From: Altererythrobacter ishigakiensis
Lineage (GTDB): Bacteria; Pseudomonadota; Alphaproteobacteria; Sphingomonadales; Sphingomonadaceae
Reading direction: 5' to 3'
Assembly: GCF_001663155.1 (NCBI RefSeq)
Contig: NZ_CP015963.1
Span: 1,388,001-1,452,000, forward strand
DNA: 64,000 bases
Shown here: one piece after another, positions 58,583-64,000 of the stretch
Layout: each line of letters opens with the position of its first letter
How positions within the stretch are numbered: position 1 is the first letter of the stretch
Notes under the pieces: generated by a model
The model's database searches: none
Seen by the model: the letters and a program-made list of their open reading frames with translations, nothing else
Told to the model about the DNA's origin: nothing
Translations under genes and position numbers: made by a program

Positions 58583-60175
58583 ATGAGTGCGGTTCGCGCC
58601 TTCGTCGGTCTGGCGCTGGCTCTTGCCAGTTCGCCGCTGGCTGCGCGTGATCTGGTTCAGGCGTCACAGCCAAGCGATGTCGCAGTCACGATCTATCGTG
58701 ACCCCTACGGCGACTTTGACCGCAATGACCCGCGCGGTTTTGCGATGATCAGTGAAACGCGCTCGGTCACTTTGCCTGCAGGCGACTCCACAATTCGGTT
58801 TGAAGGTGTAGCCGAGGGGATGATCGCGGTTTCTGCGATTGTTTCAGGTCTGCCAGGCGGAACGATCGAGAAGAACCGCAACGCCGATCTGCTTTCGCCA
58901 GCGGCGCTTGTCGATGGGACTTTGGGAAATCGTGTCACTATCACGCGAACCAATCCCGCAACCGGGCAAGAGGAGAGCGAGCAAGCAATTGTCCGCACCC
59001 GAGCAGATGGTGGGATCGTCCTTCAGACTTCGCTGGGTTACGAGGCGGTGCGGTGTTCAGGGTTGCCTGAACGGGTGAATTTCGACTCTATCCCTGATGG
59101 TCTGTCCGCACAGCCAGTGTTCTCCATCGACACACATGATGAAACCGGCGGTACTTACCAAGTGACGTTGACTTACCTGTCTTGGGGCTTCGATTGGCAA
59201 GCGCACTATGTCACGAGGCTGGAAAAACCCGGGCGTCGCAGCAAGCAAAATGCAAGCATGCTCAGCTGGTTGACGCTGGTGAACGATAATGCCCAGAGCT
59301 TTCAGAACGCGGAGCTTATGGTGGTGGCAGGTAAACTCAATGTCGAGAGTGACTTTGAGGAACTGGCACAGCCGCCTCGAGGAGAGCCTCTCCGCCTGAC
59401 ATGCTGGCCAAGGGGAAATACTGCTGCAGGAAGTGTTCCCGATGTCTATCCCAACCTGCCGCCTCCTCCGCCGCCATCGCCGATGATGAATGAAACCATC
59501 GTGGTTACGGGTGCGCGCGTACGTTCTGAGATGTTTGATGCGGCCGCACCGGTCGCGGTTCTGGCCGGAGAGGAAAACCTCGGAGACCTTAAGCTCTTTC
59601 GCGTTCCGGAGCCGATTACAGTTCGTGCCAAGGGGCTCAAGCAGGTTGCCTTCCTGAAAAAGGACAGAGTGCGCGGCGAAATGATCTATGAGGCGGCATG
59701 CGCCTACTGGGACAGTCGTAATGAAGGATCGTTTGAACCTGCTCGCTTAATGTTCATCACGGAGAACGATGAAGAGCACGGTCTAGGGGTCTCATTGCCG
59801 CGCGGCGGGGTTACCGTGTTTGAACCCTCATCCGCAGGCGAACTTCTGGTCGGCGAAGATGACATCCGCGATTATCCGGTCGGTCAAGAGGTCGAGATCC
59901 AGCTGACGCAAAGCACGAACCTCTTTTACAAATGTACGGCGACCGGGAAGACCAGATCGGCAAGGGAAGGGCAATCAGAATGGCGAGAGATGCGTACGGC
60001 GATAACCAACGCCAGTTCACAATCCGCGCGACTTAGGCTTGAGATCGGTTCTACCGACAATGTCGAAGTGCAGCGCGTTAAGGGATTAAAACTTCGAAAT
60101 GGCGCCCATGTGATAGAAACGCGAATGAAGCCAGGCGAAGAACGGGAGATCACGTTCTGGGTTCGTTACACCTGA
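58583..60175 (+). CDS. Secreted DUF4139 protein (2), with a TonB-plug-like insert
   Basis: A 530-residue exported paralogue of the preceding protein, separated from it by four bases. The start ATG 58583 gives a signal peptide (MSAVRAFVGLALALASSPLA). Shared blocks are SDVAVTIYRD, VTITRTNPATGQEESEQ, LSWGFDWQAHYVTRLE and LTLVNDNAQSFQNAELMVVAG. Between residues about 290 and 345 it has a proline-rich linker and then NETIVVTGARVRSEMFD, which resembles the start of TonB-receptor plug domains in sphingomonads, followed by GDLKLFRVPEPITV. The end, MKPGEEREITFWVRYT, is the same kind of tail as in the first copy. Function unknown. Confidence 0.85.
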   Translation: MSAVRAFVGLALALASSPLAARDLVQASQPSDVAVTIYRDPYGDFDRNDPRGFAMISETRSVTLPAGDSTIRFEGVAEGMIAVSAIVSGLPGGTIEKNRNADLLSPAALVDGTLGNRVTITRTNPATGQEESEQAIVRTRADGGIVLQTSLGYEAVRCSGLPERVNFDSIPDGLSAQPVFSIDTHDETGGTYQVTLTYLSWGFDWQAHYVTRLEKPGRRSKQNASMLSWLTLVNDNAQSFQNAELMVVAGKLNVESDFEELAQPPRGEPLRLTCWPRGNTAAGSVPDVYPNLPPPPPPSPMMNETIVVTGARVRSEMFDAAAPVAVLAGEENLGDLKLFRVPEPITVRAKGLKQVAFLKKDRVRGEMIYEAACAYWDSRNEGSFEPARLMFITENDEEHGLGVSLPRGGVTVFEPSSAGELLVGEDDIRDYPVGQEVEIQLTQSTNLFYKCTATGKTRSAREGQSEWREMRTAITNASSQSARLRLEIGSTDNVEVQRVKGLKLRNGAHVIETRMKPGEEREITFWVRYT

Positions 60176-60226
60176 ACTAATAAGTATCTGATTTTCTGCC
60201 CTAAAAGGCCTGTCAAAAAAATCTAC

Positions 60227-60241
60227 GTTCCCTACTTGTTC
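60227..60241. promoter_or_regulatory. LexA (SOS) operator of recA
   Basis: GTTC-CCTACTT-GTTC matches the alphaproteobacterial LexA site GTTC-N7-GTTC exactly. It lies 86 bases before the recA ATG, and a further TATAGAAC makes GTTC-N5-GAAC palindromic with the second arm. It predicts SOS induction of recA. Confidence 0.9.
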
Positions 60242-60327
60242 TTATAGAACAAATCAGATACATCCTGTTTCCAACAGGGCAGTCGATAACCGATTCTAGC
60301 CCCTAGGCAAGCAAGGGAGGTCATGCG

Positions 60328-61386
60328 ATGGCTACAAATCTGAAACTGGTTGAAAAGGAGTCATCCGTGGATCGTCAGAAGGCGCTTGACGCCGCGCTTG
60401 CACAGATTGACCGGGCCTTCGGCAAGGGCTCGGCTATGAAATTGGGTTCTAAGGAAGCGATGAATGTCGAATCGATTTCGACTGGTTCGCTGGGCCTGGA
60501 CATTGCTCTTGGGATTGGTGGTCTGCCGAAAGGCCGCGTGATTGAAGTGTACGGCCCGGAAAGCTCAGGCAAGACCACACTTGCGCTGCACGTGATTGCA
60601 GAAGCGCAGAAGAATGGTGGCACGGCGGCTTTTGTCGATGCGGAGCATGCGCTTGATCCGGTATATGCCAAGGCGCTTGGCGTCGACATCGACGAACTGA
60701 TCGTGTCTCAGCCGGATACCGGCGAACAGGCACTAGAGATTACGGACACGCTGGTGCGCTCGAATGCGATCGATGTGCTGGTCGTGGACTCTGTCGCTGC
60801 ACTGGTGCCGCGTGCCGAGATCGAAGGTGAGATGGGTGATAGCCACGTTGGCTTGCAAGCTCGCTTGATGTCGCAATCGCTGCGTAAGCTGACCGGCTCG
60901 ATCAATCGTTCAAAGTGCATGGTGATCTTTATCAACCAGCTGCGCATGAAGATCGGCGTAATGTACGGTAACCCTGAGACCACTACTGGTGGTAATGCAC
61001 TTAAGTTTTATGCTTCGGTTCGCCTGGACATCCGCCGCACTGGTCAGATCAAGGATCGCGACGAGGTGGTCGGAAACTCGACCCGAGTTAAGGTGGTCAA
61101 GAACAAGGTGGCCCCGCCCTTCAAGCAAGTCGAATTCGACATCATGTATGGCGAAGGTATCTCCAAGATTGGCGAAATTCTCGACCTCGGTGTGAAGGCT
61201 GGCATTGTTGAGAAGTCAGGTAGCTGGTTCTCCTATGACAGCATTCGTATCGGGCAGGGTCGCGAGAACGCCAAGACTTACCTGAAAGAGAACCCTGAGA
61301 TTTGCGACAAGTTGGAAGCTGCTATTCGCGGCCGCACCGATGAAGTCGCCGAGGAAATGATGGCAGGGCCTGACGCGGAGGCCTGA
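60328..61386 (+). CDS. recA: Recombinase RecA
   Basis: RecA (352 residues) forms filaments on single-stranded DNA for homologous recombination and triggers LexA cleavage. The P-loop GPESSGKTT (about residues 76-84), [20 protein letters not shown], the loop [32 protein letters not shown] (L2) and the [17 protein letters not shown] region are diagnostic. The C-terminus is short and acidic. An SOS operator lies upstream and a terminator downstream, so it is transcribed alone. Confidence 0.98.
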   Translation: MATNLKLVEKESSVDRQKALDAALAQIDRAFGKGSAMKLGSKEAMNVESISTGSLGLDIALGIGGLPKGRVIEVYGPESSGKTTLALHVIAEAQKNGGTAAFVDAEHALDPVYAKALGVDIDELIVSQPDTGEQALEITDTLVRSNAIDVLVVDSVAALVPRAEIEGEMGDSHVGLQARLMSQSLRKLTGSINRSKCMVIFINQLRMKIGVMYGNPETTTGGNALKFYASVRLDIRRTGQIKDRDEVVGNSTRVKVVKNKVAPPFKQVEFDIMYGEGISKIGEILDLGVKAGIVEKSGSWFSYDSIRIGQGRENAKTYLKENPEICDKLEAAIRGRTDEVAEEMMAGPDAEA

Positions 61387-61447
61387 CACATATCCTCAAG
61401 CGGGCGCGCGGGACCGGACGTCCCACCAGTGTGCCCGGTAAACCGGA

Positions 61448-61495
61448 AAGCCGGTGCCATCTTCTCACCCCCCGAGAAGCGGCACCGGCTTTTCC
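61448..61495 (+). terminator. Intrinsic terminator after recA
   Basis: AAGCCGGTGCC (61448-61458) pairs with GGCACCGGCTT (61481-61491) with an inner CTTCTC/GAGAAG stem, and is followed by TTTCCGTTT. It ends the recA transcript 60 bases after the stop. Confidence 0.88.
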
Positions 61496-61616
61496 GTTTG
61501 AGCTCACCCTTTGATCGAAGGATCTTCAGGATCATGGCTATTGAACGGGGCAAACGATTTCAGTTGATCATTAATCCGTCTTGTCGCTTTGACGCTTAGG
61601 CCCTAACTGCGCTTGC

Positions 61617-64000
61617 ATGACGTCGACCAATGATATTCGCCGCTCGTTCTTAGAGTATTTTACTGCTTCCGATCACGCTGAAGTCGCAAGCGCACCGCTT
61701 GTGCCGTACAATGATCCAACGTTGATGTTCGTCAACGCAGGTATGGTACCTTTCAAGAACGCGTTCACAGGTTTGGAAACGCCCCCTGCGCCGCGGGCGA
61801 CCAGCTCGCAAAAGTGCGTGCGCGCCGGGGGCAAACACAACGACTTGGACAATGTCGGTTACACCGCACGGCACCACACGTTCTTTGAAATGCTCGGTAA
61901 TTTTTCGTTTGGCGACTATTTCAAGGAACAAGCGATACTTCATGCTTGGACGCTTCTGACGAAAGAGTGGGGACTGTCTCCGGACAAGCTGACAGCGACG
62001 GTCTATCACACGGATGATGAGGCTTACGACCTTTGGCGCAAGATTTCCGGACTGCCAGAGGATCGCATCATCCGTATTCCCACCAACGATAACTTCTGGT
62101 CGATGGGTGACACGGGACCATGTGGACCTTGTTCTGAAATCTTCTACGACCATGGCGAGCACATCTTTGGCGGGCCTCCAGGCAGCCCCGACGAAGATGG
62201 AGACCGGTTCGTTGAAATCTGGAATCTGGTCTTCATGCAGTTTGACCAGTCTGCCGATGGCTCGCGCAGCGATTTGCCGAAGCCATCGATCGATACAGGC
62301 ATGGGACTGGAGCGCATCGCGGCGGTCATGCAAGGCGTGCATGACAACTACGATACGGACACATTCAAGGCGTTGATCGGTGCATCAGAGTCACTGACCG
62401 GTGTAAAGGCCGAAGGTGACCAGACTGCGAGCCATCGCGTGATTGCGGATCATCTGCGCTCGACCAGCTTTCTGATGGCCGATGGCGTTCTGCCTTCCAA
62501 TGAAGGCCGTGGGTATGTCTTGCGGCGGATCATGCGCCGGGCGATGCGCCACGCGCATTTGTTGGGCGCGAGCGAACCGTTGATGCATCGCTTGGTGCCG
62601 GCACTGGTTGCGGAGATGGGCCAGGCATACCCTGAATTGGTACGCGGCCAGGCTTTGATCGAGGAAGTGCTTGAGCGTGAGGAGACCCAGTTCCGCAGGA
62701 CGCTGGAAAAGGGTCTGCGGTTGCTGGACGAAGCGACTGCCGAGATGGCTGAGGGCGGCGAACTGGACGGGGAAACTGCGTTCAGGCTCTATGATACATA
62801 TGGCTTCCCTTATGATCTGACCGAAGATGCGCTCCGGTCGCGTGGGTTGGGCGTTGACCGCGCCGGATTTGACGCGGCAATGGAGCAGCAAAAGGCAGCC
62901 GCACGCGCAGCATGGAAGGGCTCCGGCCAGGCCGCCGATAGCGAAGTCTGGTTTGACATCGCCGAACGTGAAGGCGCCACTGAGTTCACGGGCTACTCGT
63001 CGACGAGCGGTGAAGGCACAGTTGTCGCGCTGGTAAGGGATGGTGAAGAGGTCCAGTCCGCAACAAGCGGTGAGGAGATTGTGATCCTCACCAATCAGAC
63101 CCCCTTCTACGGTGAGAGCGGTGGCCAGACCGGAGACGTTGGCACGATAAGCACGACTGAGGGGCTGAACGCGGAGGTGAGTGACACTTCGAAGCCGCTC
63201 GGCCGCTTGCACGCGCACCATGCCAAGCTGAAAGCTGGCTCGATTGCGGTTGGTGATACAGTTCATCTCGAGGTCGATGTCGAGCGACGAGACCGTATTC
63301 GTGCTAATCACTCCGCGACGCATCTTGTACACGCGGCATTGCGCAACACGCTGGGCGATCACGTGACACAGAAGGGGTCACTTGTTGCTGATGATAAGCT
63401 GCGCTTTGACTTCTCGCATCTCAAGCCGCTTACGCCGGAAGAAATTGCTGAAATTGAAGCCGAAGTGAATGCCGAAATCCGTGCAAACGAACCGGTTTCC
63501 ACTCGATTGATGAGCCCAGAGGACGCCGTTGATGCGGGCGCGTTGGCGCTCTTCGGAGAAAAATACGGCGACGAGGTCCGTGTCCTTAGTATGGGGCGCG
63601 CGGGCGATGGCGGGCGCAACTACTCAGTCGAACTGTGCGGCGGCACACACGTCAAGGCGACCGGCGATATCGGCGTCTTCCGCATCGTCTCCGAGGGCGC
63701 AGTCAGTTCGGGGGTTCGCCGCATCGAAGCATTAACCGGAGAGGCCGCTCGCGAGTGGTTGGTGACACGCGAGGAAGCGTTGAAGACCGCCGCCGGTGAA
63801 ATCCGCGCGACACCTGAAGAGGTACCGGCACGGGTTGCAGCTTTGCTGGCAGAGCGCAAGGCGCTGGAGAAAGAGCTGGCCGACGCAAAGAAGGCCTTGG
63901 CACTTGCAGGTGGTGGAACCTCTGGCCCAACTCAGTCAGCGGATGAAGATATCGGCGGACTCAGATTCAGCGGTCAGGTGCTCGAAGGCCTCAACCCCAA
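61617..64000 (+). CDS. alaS: Alanyl-tRNA synthetase, N-terminal part (3' end outside window)
   Basis: AlaS charges tRNA-Ala and edits Ser and Gly. The frame opens at ATG 61617 ([15 protein letters not shown]) and stays open to the window edge, giving about 794 residues of the usual 880. Visible are the catalytic motifs [42 protein letters not shown] and the motif-3 [13 protein letters not shown], the editing domain [13 protein letters not shown] and [13 protein letters not shown], and the C-terminal coiled coil ([18 protein letters not shown]). No strong ribosome binding site is seen before the start. It lies about 230 bases after recA, a common alphaproteobacterial neighbourhood. Confidence 0.97.
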   Translation, partial: MTSTNDIRRSFLEYFTASDHAEVASAPLVPYNDPTLMFVNAGMVPFKNAFTGLETPPAPRATSSQKCVRAGGKHNDLDNVGYTARHHTFFEMLGNFSFGDYFKEQAILHAWTLLTKEWGLSPDKLTATVYHTDDEAYDLWRKISGLPEDRIIRIPTNDNFWSMGDTGPCGPCSEIFYDHGEHIFGGPPGSPDEDGDRFVEIWNLVFMQFDQSADGSRSDLPKPSIDTGMGLERIAAVMQGVHDNYDTDTFKALIGASESLTGVKAEGDQTASHRVIADHLRSTSFLMADGVLPSNEGRGYVLRRIMRRAMRHAHLLGASEPLMHRLVPALVAEMGQAYPELVRGQALIEEVLEREETQFRRTLEKGLRLLDEATAEMAEGGELDGETAFRLYDTYGFPYDLTEDALRSRGLGVDRAGFDAAMEQQKAAARAAWKGSGQAADSEVWFDIAEREGATEFTGYSSTSGEGTVVALVRDGEEVQSATSGEEIVILTNQTPFYGESGGQTGDVGTISTTEGLNAEVSDTSKPLGRLHAHHAKLKAGSIAVGDTVHLEVDVERRDRIRANHSATHLVHAALRNTLGDHVTQKGSLVADDKLRFDFSHLKPLTPEEIAEIEAEVNAEIRANEPVSTRLMSPEDAVDAGALALFGEKYGDEVRVLSMGRAGDGGRNYSVELCGGTHVKATGDIGVFRIVSEGAVSSGVRRIEALTGEAAREWLVTREEALKTAAGEIRATPEEVPARVAALLAERKALEKELADAKKALALAGGGTSGPTQSADEDIGGLRFSGQVLEGLNP

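Overview
The window looks like a chromosomal segment of an alphaproteobacterium of the order Sphingomonadales, most probably family Erythrobacteraceae (Erythrobacter/Altererythrobacter group). This is an inference from several things. Gene content fits: cckA, a mdh-sucD-sucA-sucB-lpd block, an alphaproteobacterial GTTC-N7-GTTC SOS operator at both recA and uvrA, and many small secreted proteins and DUF families usual in sphingomonads. Base composition is moderately GC-rich. I saw no rRNA, no convincing tRNA, no CRISPR array and no intact insertion sequence.

Layout. 1-5.1 kb: end of the spc ribosomal operon (secY, adk), a secreted SRPBCC protein, then rpsM-rpsK-rpoA-rplQ closed by a clear terminator. 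5.3-11.1 kb: a small glyoxalase-superfamily-type protein, a secreted serine hydrolase, a secreted prolyl oligopeptidase and two tandem paralogous secreted proteins. 11.1-21.7 kb (minus strand): a TCA-cycle block (mdh, a small secreted protein, sucD, sucA, sucB, lpd), followed by amidase, PepSY membrane protein and TRIC-type channel. 21.9-27.1 kb: a membrane GGDEF-EAL protein, a small conserved protein, and a divergent BtuFCD/FecBCD-type ABC importer. 27.1-30.1 kb: an M3 lipoprotein peptidase and an Hsp20. 30.1-34.8 kb: a candidate structured RNA, LexA-controlled uvrA, and two abutting gene remnants. 34.8-45.8 kb: small envelope proteins (CHRD, CXXCH lipoprotein, RlpA), argG with an unusually long structured downstream region, DUF1295, cfa, DUF1801, a lone LptB-like ATPase, a molybdopterin oxidoreductase/cytochrome b/SDR operon, PhzF and a glycine-zipper protein. 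45.9-57 kb: rlmN, an IalB-like protein, greB, a lytic transglycosylase, dapA, a secreted S9 peptidase, smpB, DUF2062 and the hybrid kinase cckA. 57-64 kb: two tandem DUF4139 proteins, recA and the 5' part of alaS.

Most of the window is conserved housekeeping DNA with tight operons, several with ATGA or longer stop/start overlaps. The accessory signal is concentrated just downstream of uvrA (33.6-34.75 kb): a frameshifted C-terminal piece of a large protein with a nuclease-like motif, abutting a second broken gene on the other strand. Other points for follow-up are the ~144-nt candidate RNA before uvrA, the ~600-nt untranslated structured stretch after argG with its own minus-strand terminator and two near-consensus DnaA boxes, a hairpin that covers the amidase ribosome binding site, and a TonB-plug-like motif inside the second DUF4139 protein. 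I did not find a clear complete novel multi-gene system.
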